A stretch of 64,000 nucleotides of DNA from Clostridia bacterium (GCA_017942005.1 JAGAVJ010000013.1:1-64000); one strand, 5' to 3'. Shown: positions 51,902 to 60,803, numbered from the stretch's first letter. Numbers and translations: made by a program. Notes: a model not told the origin generated them from the letters alone.

Positions 51902-52928
51902 TAAGAACCGTCTGTATAAAGTTCTGCCTTATTTTATAGGCGTATCGCTCCTTTTAGGCTGCACAGCCGAAAAGCCGGACAAGGAAAGCGATGGGGAATC
52001 CAATCAAACACAGCCTGTCATCCATGAAACGACAGTGGAAACAGACGAAGCTGTTCCAACATATCGAAACGGTGACACCATTGTGATCGGCAGCCATGCA
52101 TCTGAAGTGCTGTCTCCCCTGCGGGAACCAATGCTTGATTGGACAGTTTCTCTTATGCAGTCTATTTATGACACATATCTTTCCAATGGGACCCATCAGG
52201 TTGTTTTATCCATTGTTCCGGACAAAAATGTATATCTTCAAAACGAACCGCACGCAGCGGATATTCCGTTTGCAGAGTACGATCATCTTGTCAGCAAGGT
52301 TCGGGACGGCTGTGCAGAATTTGCGAATTATGTAGATTTATTTTCCGTATTATCGCTGTCTGATTATTATTATACGGACATCCATTGGAAACCGTCTTGT
52401 TTGCCGCGTGTTGCCTCTCGTATTTGTGATGCCTTTGGCATTGATGCTGAAATCAAATCTACAGAAGTCGTTTCCAATGAAAGCTTTGTTGGTACGTATA
52501 CCGCAGCCCTGACCGAGTCGGGTCAGTTGGATATCGTGGGAACAGATACTCTTTCGTATTTTGAAGACGATGTGCTTTCTCATGTTACCGTCACAGACTA
52601 TAAAGACGGCACTCCGTCTGACGGTGTACTGTATAATCCGGAAACAGCAAAAAAGGAAAAATCCTACGATTTTTATCTCTCCGGCTCCATTCCGCTGCAG
52701 GTACTCCATTCCCCCAATGCTGCAACAGAGAAATCTCTTGTAATCTTCCGTGACTCATTCGCATCCTCTCTTGCGCCGTTGTTCTGTCATATTTATCAAA
52801 CCGTGACACTGGTGGATCTGCGGTATATTTCCTCCGCTGTGCTTGGTGATTATATTGATTTTACCGACCAGGATATCCTGTTTTTATACAGTACCCACAT
52901 TATCAACCGTTCCATGGTAATGAAATAA
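51894..52928 (+). CDS. DHHW-family exported protein (AlgX/AlgJ-like)
   Basis: A 344-residue lipoprotein with a short signal ending in LLLGC. It belongs to the DHHW family, which resembles the SGNH-like acyltransferases that acetylate surface polysaccharides together with MBOAT partners. The name-giving motif appears as YYYTDIHWKP, with Ile in place of the first His. A late segment LVIFRDSFASSLAP carries the conserved Asp-Ser (RDSF) expected for the nucleophile region. Start ATG 51894 overlaps the stop of the preceding gene (ATGAATAA). No MBOAT gene is nearby. Confidence 0.75.
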   Translation: MNNKNRLYKVLPYFIGVSLLLGCTAEKPDKESDGESNQTQPVIHETTVETDEAVPTYRNGDTIVIGSHASEVLSPLREPMLDWTVSLMQSIYDTYLSNGTHQVVLSIVPDKNVYLQNEPHAADIPFAEYDHLVSKVRDGCAEFANYVDLFSVLSLSDYYYTDIHWKPSCLPRVASRICDAFGIDAEIKSTEVVSNESFVGTYTAALTESGQLDIVGTDTLSYFEDDVLSHVTVTDYKDGTPSDGVLYNPETAKKEKSYDFYLSGSIPLQVLHSPNAATEKSLVIFRDSFASSLAPLFCHIYQTVTLVDLRYISSAVLGDYIDFTDQDILFLYSTHIINRSMVMK

Positions 52929-52960
52929 GTTTATTTTTCGCTGAGAAAAAATCATACTTT

Positions 52961-52992
52961 TGGCATTTGTAATTGACAGATGCCATTTTTTT
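52961..52992 (+). terminator. Intrinsic terminator
   Basis: TGGCAT / ATGCCA arms with a 13-nt loop are followed by seven T. Confidence 0.82.
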
Positions 52993-53012
52993 GTGAATTT
53001 ATAAAATTAGGA

Positions 53013-53041
53013 TTGCATTTTTCATAGAAATGTGATATACT
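53013..53041 (+). promoter_or_regulatory. Promoter of the rhamnosidase-like gene
   Basis: TTGCAT (53013-53018), 17-bp spacer, TATACT (53036-53041). Confidence 0.75.
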
Positions 53042-53118
53042 CAAAAGGAAAATGATTGGGGCTGTATTGCAGATACAGCGAAAAAGACTTTATTCATCAA
53101 ATATGAGGAGGATTGTGT

Positions 53119-55107
53119 ATGACACAACACACACCAAAGTGGATTTGGTATCCCGGAGATTTTGAATTGTACCACAACATGCTGCTGCATGCCCGCCGCG
53201 AGGAACACGGTTATTCCTATGGCTGTATGTGGCATCTGCCGCGTCCGGAATATATTTGCCAATTTTATAAAACCTGTACGATCCCGCATGATACAACGCT
53301 TTTTGCTGCGATCAAAGGAGAAGGCTACCTCTCGATAGACAATTACAAATATGCAGTACCCAAAAATGGAGAAACGACCGTTCCCCTGTCTGCCGGTAAG
53401 CACCATATCCTATTCCGGATAACCAACATTGAGCAGTTCCCCGCAGTATATGCAGAAGGCGTGGGTGTTGCAACAGACGAAAGCTGGGAATGTGACTGTC
53501 TTTTACCCAAGCGTCTGCATGCCGCATGCGATCCGGTATTTACCAAAACGGAAAACCCCGCTGTATTTCCGTTTCTTTATCAGCCGCTTACACCGGTTCG
53601 TGTAGAACCATGTACAGATGGCGGCATGCTTTATGACTTCGGTGTGGAGTCCTTCGGCCCTGTGACACTGTGTGCAGAGTCCGGTATGGGAACGGTTACG
53701 CTTGTATATGGGGAATCACGGGAAGAAGCAGAAGACTTCAACGATGCCATTGTCCGTGAAGTCCTCCCTGCTTTTGACGGAAGCACGACCCGTCCCTGCC
53801 GTGCGTTCCGGTATCTGTATGTCAAAGCGGAAAACGGCACACCCACGTTATCTGCCCAGCTGGAATATCTGCCAATTGAAGACAAAGCATCCTTTACCTG
53901 CGACGACACAAAAATTGATTCCATCTGGAATATTTGCAGCCGCACCTTCCATTTAAACAGCCGCGAATTTTATCTTGACGGCATCAAACGCGACCGCTGG
54001 TGCTGGTCCGGCGACGCATACCAGTCGTTTATTGTAAACCGCTATTTATACTTTGACCCATCCATCATTCGCCGTACCATCCGTGCATTGCTTGGAAAAC
54101 GTCCGTATGAACAGCACATCAATACCATCAACGATTATTCCGCATACCTGATCATCGCAGTATGGGAATATTATGAGTCGACTGGCGACGCTGCTTTTGT
54201 TTCATCAATTGCAGAGGATTTATACGCACTGTTTCAATTTATCTGCTCCAGATTGGACGAGGAAACCGGATATGTGGTAGCACGTCCCGGCGACTGGATT
54301 TTCATTGACTGGGCAGACATTGATAAAAGCGGTCCCCTTTGCGCAGAACAGATTCTGCTTTGGCAGACCTATCATGTCATGGCAAAGCTTGCAGAAATCG
54401 CAGAGATTCCATGTGGTCATTACATCGAATCTGCTGATCAGCTGAAAGCTTCTATTCTGCGTGACTTCTGGGATGAGGAACGCGGCGGTTTTATCGACAC
54501 CTATACCTCGCAAGAGAAACACATCACTCGCCACGCAAATATTTTTGCCATTCTTTATGATTTTGTAGATAAAGACATGCAGCACCGTATTTACGACAGC
54601 ATTTTAAAGGGAAACCTTGCAGACCCCATTACAACGCCGTACTTTAAGTTCTTTGAGCTGATGGCACTCGGCAAGATGGGTGACACGGTTGGAATACAGG
54701 ACTTTATCGACAGTTATTGGGGCGGCATGGTTAAGCTTGGCGCAACATCCGTTTGGGAACAATTTGACCCGCGCAAGGAAGGCCGCGCACATCTGGAAAT
54801 GTACGGAGAGGAATACGGCTGTTCCCTCTGCCATGCATGGGGCTCCGGTCCGATTGCGCTTCTCGGGCGTTACTGCGTCGGTGTAAAACCGACCTCCATT
54901 GCCTATAAGACCTTTGATGTCACACCAAATCCCGGTCGATATCAGCATTTCAACGCCGTGGTTCCTGTATGCGACGGTACGGTTTCTGTTTCTTATGAAA
55001 ATAACACCGTCACAGCAAGCGCCACTGTTCCGGGCGGAACCCTATACTGGAACAATCAATCGGCAGAAATTCCTGTTGGATCTGCCGTTACCCTTTCCGG
55101 AAAATAA
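53119..55107 (+). CDS. GH78-like alpha-L-rhamnosidase family protein
   Basis: A 662-residue cytoplasmic glycosidase. The N-terminal third is beta-rich (YLSIDNYKYAVPKNGE, YDFGVESFGPVTL), then a six-hairpin barrel with the GH78-type motif DGIKRDRWCWSGDAYQS and the later DWIFIDWADID and SVWEQFDPRKEG segments, whose acids are candidates for catalysis. The C-terminal domain starts FDVTPNPGRYQHF. It differs from the GH78 gene at 6121 in having RDRWCW where that has REKLGW. AGGAGG supports ATG 53119. The oxidoreductase gene follows with its own promoter. Confidence 0.82.
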   Translation: MTQHTPKWIWYPGDFELYHNMLLHARREEHGYSYGCMWHLPRPEYICQFYKTCTIPHDTTLFAAIKGEGYLSIDNYKYAVPKNGETTVPLSAGKHHILFRITNIEQFPAVYAEGVGVATDESWECDCLLPKRLHAACDPVFTKTENPAVFPFLYQPLTPVRVEPCTDGGMLYDFGVESFGPVTLCAESGMGTVTLVYGESREEAEDFNDAIVREVLPAFDGSTTRPCRAFRYLYVKAENGTPTLSAQLEYLPIEDKASFTCDDTKIDSIWNICSRTFHLNSREFYLDGIKRDRWCWSGDAYQSFIVNRYLYFDPSIIRRTIRALLGKRPYEQHINTINDYSAYLIIAVWEYYESTGDAAFVSSIAEDLYALFQFICSRLDEETGYVVARPGDWIFIDWADIDKSGPLCAEQILLWQTYHVMAKLAEIAEIPCGHYIESADQLKASILRDFWDEERGGFIDTYTSQEKHITRHANIFAILYDFVDKDMQHRIYDSILKGNLADPITTPYFKFFELMALGKMGDTVGIQDFIDSYWGGMVKLGATSVWEQFDPRKEGRAHLEMYGEEYGCSLCHAWGSGPIALLGRYCVGVKPTSIAYKTFDVTPNPGRYQHFNAVVPVCDGTVSVSYENNTVTASATVPGGTLYWNNQSAEIPVGSAVTLSGK

Positions 55108-55126
55108 AAAGGCAACAAACGATTGC

Positions 55127-55155
55127 TTGCTTTTCCGATGCTCCTGTGATATAAT
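55127..55155 (+). promoter_or_regulatory. Promoter of the Gfo/Idh/MocA gene
   Basis: TTGCTT (55127-55132), 17-bp spacer, TATAAT (55150-55155). Confidence 0.72.
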
Positions 55156-55192
55156 AAATATCATCATTTCAAAACAGAAAGGAAACCAGAAA

Positions 55193-56437
55193 ATGGGAAA
55201 AATTAAAATTGGTGTTTTTGGCGCGGGACGCGGCAAAACGATGATCCACGAGATGCTGAACAACCCGGATGCAGAGGTTGTTGCAATTTGTGATAAATAT
55301 CAGCCGCTGCTCGATGAATGCCGTGAAATTGCAGATGCAAAAGGTGTGAAAATCGCACTTTACAGTAATTTTGAGGACTTCTTCCAGCATGATATGGACG
55401 CTGTGGTCATGGCAAACTATGCACATGAACATGCAAAATTCGGTATCCGTCTTTTAAAAAGCGGACGTCATATCTTGAGTGAAGTTCTGACCTGCGCCAA
55501 CTTAAAAGAAGCAGTGGAACTGATTGAGACGGTGGAAGAAACCGGCAAACTGTATTCCTATGCGGAAAACTACTGCTTCTTCAATACCACTTATGAAATG
55601 CGCCGCCGCTACAAGGCAGGCGATATCGGTGAACTGATGCAGGCAGAGGGTGAATACATCCACGACTGCTCTGGTATCTGGCCGCAGATTACCTATGGGG
55701 AACGCGACCATTGGCGCAACCGTATGTCGTCCGTATTCTACTGCACACACTCTCTCGGTCCAATTCTCAACGCAACCGGACTGCGTCCCATTTATGTCAA
55801 CGGCTTTGAAACACCCAATATGCCGTTTATGCGCAACCTCGGCTGGGGGGCTGGTTCCGCCGGTACGCTGATGGTAACGCTGGAAAACGGTGCAATTGTC
55901 AAAAGCATCGACATGTGCTTAAAAGGACACTCTATCAACTACCGTATGTGGGGGGACACCGGTATGATGGAAACAGACCATTATGAAAGCGGAACCCTGC
56001 ATGTATACCGCGAGCACGGTCAGAACGACCGCGGCGACTGGGAAAAATATGTACCGAAATTCACCAATGAAGCAGCCAACAACTCCGGTCACTGGGGCGG
56101 CGACTTCTTCACTTCCTGGTACTTTGTGCGTGCGCTGATGGGCGATACGGAGGCAAAGGACAATATCATTGACGTCTACTCTGCGGTTGACATGTGTCTG
56201 CCCGGAATTCTCGGTTATCGTTCCATTCTGGAAGATAACCGTCGGTTTGCAATTCCGAATCTGCGCAACAAGGCAGAACGCGATGCCGTCCGGGGTGACA
56301 CCTTCTGCACCTTTGAAGAGTCTGCCGGTGATATGTTTGTACCAAACAACGCAGCACAGGCAAACCGCAATGAGAGAATTCCGGACTCCGTCTATGATGA
56401 AGTCCGCCGCAGATGGGAAAACGGCGAACCCGGCTGA
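55193..56437 (+). CDS. Gfo/Idh/MocA family oxidoreductase
   Basis: A 414-residue NAD(P)-dependent sugar oxidoreductase family member. The Rossmann start IKIGVFGAGRGKTMIHEML and the substrate half with GTLMVTLENGAIVKS fit the family. The usual EKP motif that supplies the catalytic lysine reads SEVLTCAN here, so the standard dehydrogenase chemistry may be changed or lost. The frame opens upstream inside the rhamnosidase gene, but ATG 55193 follows GAAAGGA at 8 nt. Neighbourhood suggests work on plant sugar derivatives. Confidence 0.85.
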   Translation: MGKIKIGVFGAGRGKTMIHEMLNNPDAEVVAICDKYQPLLDECREIADAKGVKIALYSNFEDFFQHDMDAVVMANYAHEHAKFGIRLLKSGRHILSEVLTCANLKEAVELIETVEETGKLYSYAENYCFFNTTYEMRRRYKAGDIGELMQAEGEYIHDCSGIWPQITYGERDHWRNRMSSVFYCTHSLGPILNATGLRPIYVNGFETPNMPFMRNLGWGAGSAGTLMVTLENGAIVKSIDMCLKGHSINYRMWGDTGMMETDHYESGTLHVYREHGQNDRGDWEKYVPKFTNEAANNSGHWGGDFFTSWYFVRALMGDTEAKDNIIDVYSAVDMCLPGILGYRSILEDNRRFAIPNLRNKAERDAVRGDTFCTFEESAGDMFVPNNAAQANRNERIPDSVYDEVRRRWENGEPG

Positions 56438-56454
56438 TAGCTGTAAACGATAAA

Positions 56455-56654
56455 AAGCGTGGGTTCGATGAATTCATGGGGAAAACTTTTCCTTCAAAAA
56501 AGATTTTCCCCAAATCCCTTTCAAAAAACTTTTTAACAGGGCTAAATTATCAATATGTATTTATATCTTTTGCTATATTTTTCCAAGTATACATGTTTAA
56601 AAGTTTTGGGGGATGCCATAGCGGCATAGAGTGCATGCATCGAACTCACGTTAA
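56455..56654 (-). mobile_element. MITE-like element, family A, copy 4 (diverged)
   Basis: A 200-bp element in reverse orientation with ends AGCGTGGGTTCGATGA and ATCGAACTCACGTTAA. The left half (GGGGAAAACTTTTCC hairpin, CTTTCAAAAAACTTTTTAAC) matches copy 1, but the inner and right parts have another sequence with its own small stem (GCCATAGCGGC). Confidence 0.75.
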
Positions 56655-56690
56655 AAAAGGGAAAGTCCGTATCATATAGAAAATAAAAGG

Positions 56691-56753
56691 AACCCGCTGT
56701 TGTCATCGGCTTGATCAAAACGATCAGGTTGATTGATATTGACAGCGGGTTTC
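56691..56753 (+). terminator. Long hairpin terminator
   Basis: AACCCGCTGT / ACAGCGGGTT arms, with inner TTGATC / GATCAGG pairing, follow the Gfo/Idh/MocA gene and its MITE. T-tract is short. Confidence 0.65.
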
Positions 56754-56884
56754 GTCATTCTGTCACATCGAAGCTATATACCACTAAAAAAAGATAAAGT
56801 TTGTCAAATTTGGCTATTTTTATGTATTTTATATCTTATAATCACAGTATTTGAACCTTCCATTGGCCACCGCAGAACACGATA

Positions 56885-56902
56885 TTGTTAAATTTTTGAC
56901 AT
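56885..56902. promoter_or_regulatory. Candidate Rex box upstream of ldh
   Basis: TTGTTAAATTTTTGACAT fits the clostridial Rex consensus TTGTTAANNNNTTAACAA in 12 of 14 specified positions. It lies 41 bp before the ldh -35. Rex senses NADH/NAD+ and commonly controls ldh. Confidence 0.5.
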
Positions 56903-56942
56903 TTTGCACGATTATAAACCAATATTTCCATCAAGAGTGTGA

Positions 56943-56971
56943 TTGACAAATTTCATGAAATCCGCTATAAT
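56943..56971 (+). promoter_or_regulatory. Promoter of ldh
   Basis: TTGACA (56943-56948), 17-bp spacer, TATAAT (56966-56971). The spacer contains CATGAAAT, as does that of the liv promoter. Confidence 0.92.
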
Positions 56972-57059
56972 ATAATGTGGATAACATGGTGCATGAAAAA
57001 CACCGGATTTACATAAAGTGTATCCATGACATCACGCACATCATATACTCAACATCAAC

Positions 57060-57107
57060 GAAAGGAAACCTTCCAAAAGCAAACATGGAAAGGTACAGGG
57101 AGTAACA
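57060..57107 (+). promoter_or_regulatory. Hairpin-interrupted ribosome binding site (ldh)
   Basis: GAAAGGA (57060-57066), hairpin ACCTTCC / GGAAAGGT (one bulge), then 12 nt to ATG 57107. CCTT can also pair with AAGG. Here the 12 nt contain a second GGGAG that could serve on its own. Confidence 0.5.
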
Positions 57108-58051
57108 TGAGCAAAATAACCATCATCGGTACCGGCAGTGTCGGTTCCACCATCGCTTACACGCTTGCTGTGACAGGCGCCGCATCGGAAATTGTGATGA
57201 TCGATATCAACCAGGATAAAGCACTCGGCGAGGCACTGGATATCAGACAGGGTCTGCCGTTCTGTGCTCCCTGCTCTATTTATGCCGGTTCCTATCAGGA
57301 TGCTGTCGATTCCGATATCGTCATTCTCACGTCCGGTGTTGCACGGAAGCCGGGACAATCCCGTCTTGATCTGGCGCAGATCAACGTCAATATTATCAAA
57401 GACATTATTCCCTCCATTACCCGCAGTGCCCCCAATGCCAACTACATCATCGTCGCAAATCCGGTGGATATCTTAACATATACCTTCTTTAAATGTTCCG
57501 GGCTGCCTTCCAACCGCATTATCGGTTCCGGTACCATTCTGGATACCGCGCGGCTGCGTGCGCGCCTGTCCGAATATTATTCCATCAATCAGCAAAATGT
57601 ACATGCTTATGTTATGGGAGAACACGGAGATTCTTCCTTTATCCCGTGGTCGCTTGCGAATATTTCTAATATCCCAGTGGATGATTACCGTTCTTCTGTT
57701 TCCGGTATGGACAATTTGTACCCGGAACTTGATCACGCAGAGATTGAAACGTATGTCCGCAAGTCCGGTGCACGTGTCATTGAACGCAAAGGTGCAACGT
57801 TTTATGCAGTATCCGTCTCTGTATGTCATATTGTAAAGAGCTTATTGTCTACTGTCGATACCACAATGACCGTCTCTACCATGCTGAACGGGGAATACGG
57901 CATTGAAGATGTTTGCTTATCGATTTTATGTGCCATCAATCGTGACGGTGTATCCGGAAAACTGCTGCCGCCGCTGACAGCGGAGGAAACCGCACTGCTG
58001 CACAAGAGTGCGGACAGCTTGAAAGCAATTATCAAATCGATTACGATATAA
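57107..58051 (+). CDS. ldh: L-lactate dehydrogenase
   Basis: This enzyme reduces pyruvate to L-lactate with NADH. The 314-residue protein has GTGSVGSTIAYTL (NAD loop), MIDINQDKALGEALDI, the mobile loop ARKPGQSRLDL with the Gln that favours pyruvate over oxaloacetate, the substrate Arg in DTARLR, and the catalytic His in MGEHGDSS. The frame extends 27 codons upstream through the leader hairpin, but ATG 57107 (MSKITIIG) is the natural start. A consensus promoter and a possible Rex box lie upstream; fumC follows after 91 bp. Confidence 0.95.
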   Translation: MSKITIIGTGSVGSTIAYTLAVTGAASEIVMIDINQDKALGEALDIRQGLPFCAPCSIYAGSYQDAVDSDIVILTSGVARKPGQSRLDLAQINVNIIKDIIPSITRSAPNANYIIVANPVDILTYTFFKCSGLPSNRIIGSGTILDTARLRARLSEYYSINQQNVHAYVMGEHGDSSFIPWSLANISNIPVDDYRSSVSGMDNLYPELDHAEIETYVRKSGARVIERKGATFYAVSVSVCHIVKSLLSTVDTTMTVSTMLNGEYGIEDVCLSILCAINRDGVSGKLLPPLTAEETALLHKSADSLKAIIKSITI

Positions 58052-58102
58052 ATCTGTAAATAAGTTACCGTGTTTTTGTAATTCACGCCACAATTCTACA
58101 AA

Positions 58103-58143
58103 GAAAGGAACCTTTCGCTTTGCGAAAGCTGTAATTATCGTTA
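58103..58143 (+). promoter_or_regulatory. Hairpin-interrupted ribosome binding site (fumC)
   Basis: GAAAGGA (58103-58109), perfect hairpin CTTTCGC / GCGAAAG with a 3-nt loop (58112-58128), then 14 nt to ATG 58143. CTTTC can also pair with the GAAAG of the Shine-Dalgarno with a 4-nt loop: two exclusive states, one hiding and one exposing the site. Confidence 0.65.
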
Positions 58144-59519
58144 TGGAATACCGTATTGAGCATGACTCTATGGGAGAAATGAAAGTTCCATCTGACCGCC
58201 TATGGGCAGCACAAACCCAAAGAAGCCACGAAAACTTTGAAATTGGCGTTGGAATTGAAACAATGCCTGCGGAAATCATTCATGCATTCGGTTTTTTAAA
58301 AAAAGCAGCGGCCATTGCCAATCACACCTGCAAACCGGAAAAAATGACGGACGAAAAGCTCGCCGCCATTACCGCTGCCTGTGATGAGGTACTGTCCGGA
58401 ACGCTTTCCGATCATTTTCCGCTTGTCGTCTGGCAGACCGGCTCCGGAACGCAGTCCAATATGAATGCAAATGAAGTGATTGCCAACCGCGGAAACCAGA
58501 TTGCAGGCAAAAAACTTCTGCACCCGAATGATGATATCAATATGAGCCAGTCCTCAAACGACACCTTCCCGACCGCAATGCATATTTCCGCAGTGCTTGC
58601 ACTGGAAGATAAACTCCTGCCTGCTGTCAATGCGCTCATTGAAACAATGAAGCGTCTTGAAGCAGAACATGAGGGTGTGGTGAAAAGCGGCAGAACCCAT
58701 TTGCAGGACGCAACCCCAATCACCTTTTCACAGGAAATCAGCGGCTGGAGAAGCTCTCTGGAACGTGACCGCGATCTCATCACAATGGCAGTCAAGCCGT
58801 TATATGAGCTTGCGCTTGGCGGAACCGCGGTCGGAACCGGACTCAATACGCCAAAAGGCTTTGCAGAAGCCGTCGCTGCGGCAGTCGCCGACCTGACAGG
58901 AAAACCGTTTGTGACCGCACCGAATAAATTCCATGCGCTGACCTCAAAGGATGAACTTGTCTTTGCACACGGCGCTGTCAAAGCACTTGCTGCCGACATG
59001 ATGAAGATTGCCAACGATGTCCGTTGGCTGGCAAGCGGTCCGCGCGACGGTCTCGGTGAGATTTCGATTCCCGACAACGAACCCGGTTCCTCTATCATGC
59101 CCGGCAAAGTGAACCCCACCCAGTGTGAAGCGGTAACCATGGTGGCAGTGCAGGTCATGGGCAACGATGTAGCAGTCGGCATGGCTGCTTCCCAAGGCAA
59201 CTTTGAGTTAAATGTCTTTATGCCGGTTTGTGCTTATAACTTCCTGCAGTCTGTCCGTCTGCTTTCAGAGGTCATTGTCTCCTTTAACAAGAACTGCGCT
59301 GTCGGCATTCGTGCCAACCGAGACAAAATGCATCACAATCTCTATAATTCCCTGATGCTGGTGACAGCGCTCAATCCCTATATCGGATATGAAAATGCAG
59401 CGAAAACAGCGAAAAAGGCATACAAGGAAAACATATCGCTCAAGGAAGCCTGTGTCGCACTTGGATTTTTAACAGAAGAAAAATTCGACGAAGTGTTCCA
59501 TCCGGAATTGATGGTATAA
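58143..59519 (+). CDS. fumC: Class II fumarate hydratase
   Basis: This enzyme interconverts fumarate and L-malate without an Fe-S cluster. At 458 residues it has the substrate segments TGSGTQSNMNANEV and SGRTHLQDATPITF, and the signature GSSIMPGKVNPTQCEA with the mobile catalytic loop. It lies between ldh and the hdr genes, which suggests a link between fumarate/malate and the redox complex. The unusual leader may set its translation apart from ldh. Confidence 0.96.
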   Translation: MEYRIEHDSMGEMKVPSDRLWAAQTQRSHENFEIGVGIETMPAEIIHAFGFLKKAAAIANHTCKPEKMTDEKLAAITAACDEVLSGTLSDHFPLVVWQTGSGTQSNMNANEVIANRGNQIAGKKLLHPNDDINMSQSSNDTFPTAMHISAVLALEDKLLPAVNALIETMKRLEAEHEGVVKSGRTHLQDATPITFSQEISGWRSSLERDRDLITMAVKPLYELALGGTAVGTGLNTPKGFAEAVAAAVADLTGKPFVTAPNKFHALTSKDELVFAHGAVKALAADMMKIANDVRWLASGPRDGLGEISIPDNEPGSSIMPGKVNPTQCEAVTMVAVQVMGNDVAVGMAASQGNFELNVFMPVCAYNFLQSVRLLSEVIVSFNKNCAVGIRANRDKMHHNLYNSLMLVTALNPYIGYENAAKTAKKAYKENISLKEACVALGFLTEEKFDEVFHPELMV

Positions 59520-59596
59520 TGAAGAAGGTTCTGTGTGATCGGATTTATAAAAATCACATCGAACATGTCCAACGAAGAAAGGACTGATCCCCTACA

Positions 59597-60400
59597 ATGA
59601 TGAAAGTCAGTTATTTTCCCGGCTGTACACTGAAAACAAAGGCAAAGCAACTGGATATCTATGCACGTGCATGTGCCGAAGTACTTGGTGTAACGCTGGA
59701 AGAACTTCCCGACTGGCAATGCTGCGGCGGTGTGTTCAACACCTCTAAAGATGAAATCGCGACCAAGCTGTCCGCCGTCCGTGCACTTTCCGCAGCTGGA
59801 AAAGCCGGTCAACCGCTCGTATCGATCTGCTCCGCCTGTCATAATGTATTGAAGCAGACCAATGCGGCAATGCAGAATGACAGTGAATTTGCATCCCACG
59901 TCAACCACTATATTACGCAGACCGGTCAGGGACAGATGGCGCCGTATCACGGTGAAACAACAGTTTTACACTATCTGGAGCTGCTCCGTGACGTGATCGG
60001 ATTTGATAAGGTCAAATCCTGTGTAAAGTATCCGCTGACCGGGAAAAAAATCGGCGCTTATTACGGCTGTCTTCTGCTGCGTCCGTCCTCTGTCATGGCA
60101 ATGGACGACCCTGAAAATCCGCAGATTTTAGAAGAATTTATACGTGCCATCGGTGCAGAGCCTGTCATTTATGCGATGCGCAACGAATGCTGCGGCGGAT
60201 ATATGACGCTGGAAGAGAAGTCACTTGCGCAGAAAAAGAGTACCGCGGTTCTCGATAATGCATCTTCTGCCGGTGCCGACCTGCTTGTCACAGCCTGCCC
60301 GCTCTGCAAGTACAACCTTGATAAAAATGGACAAAATCCGCTGCCGGTCGTTTATTTCACAGAGCTTCTTGCAGAAGCGCTTGGCATAAAGGAGGCGTAA
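59597..60400 (+). CDS. hdrB: Heterodisulfide-reductase-like subunit B (HdrB)
   Basis: The disulfide-reducing subunit, 267 residues, with two CCG domains that bind noncubane [4Fe-4S] clusters: YFPGCTLKTKAK, WQCCGGVF and CSACHN in the first, YYGCLLLRPS, ECCGGYMT and CPLCKYN in the second. In bacteria without coenzyme M/B the acceptor is unknown; a thiol/disulfide protein is assumed in HdrABC-Flox complexes. It starts the hdrBCA order, 7 bp before hdrC. Confidence 0.92.
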   Translation: MMKVSYFPGCTLKTKAKQLDIYARACAEVLGVTLEELPDWQCCGGVFNTSKDEIATKLSAVRALSAAGKAGQPLVSICSACHNVLKQTNAAMQNDSEFASHVNHYITQTGQGQMAPYHGETTVLHYLELLRDVIGFDKVKSCVKYPLTGKKIGAYYGCLLLRPSSVMAMDDPENPQILEEFIRAIGAEPVIYAMRNECCGGYMTLEEKSLAQKKSTAVLDNASSAGADLLVTACPLCKYNLDKNGQNPLPVVYFTELLAEALGIKEA

Positions 60401-60407
60401 ACCACGA

Positions 60408-60803
60408 ATGGAACAAAATAAAATGGCATCCCTGAATACACAAATACTGCGAATGAGCGGTGTGAATCCGCGCAAATGTATGCGCTGCGGCAAATGCTCC
60501 GGCACCTGTCCCGCATATGACGAGATGGAATACCATCCGCATCAGTTTGTCCATATGGTGGAAACAGGCGACATTGCATCTCTGCTGCAATCGGAATCCA
60601 TTTATAAATGCCTTTCCTGCTTTGCCTGTGTGGAACGCTGTCCGCGCGGCGTAGAACCTGCAAAGCTGATTGAAGCAATCCGTTCCCTGAAAACCCGTCC
60701 AGTGGGACAAAATCACATCACTCCTGATGAAATTCCCGCTCTGCTTGACGAAGATTTGCCGCAGCAGGCAATCGTCTCCGCACTGCGAAAATATATGAAA
60801 TAA
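60408..60803 (+). CDS. hdrC: Heterodisulfide-reductase-like subunit C (HdrC)
   Basis: A 131-residue electron-transfer subunit with two [4Fe-4S] motifs, CMRCGKCSGTCP and CLSCFACVERCP, passing electrons from HdrA to HdrB. Its short C-terminal helix region follows. Length is typical for soluble HdrC. Confidence 0.92.
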   Translation: MEQNKMASLNTQILRMSGVNPRKCMRCGKCSGTCPAYDEMEYHPHQFVHMVETGDIASLLQSESIYKCLSCFACVERCPRGVEPAKLIEAIRSLKTRPVGQNHITPDEIPALLDEDLPQQAIVSALRKYMK

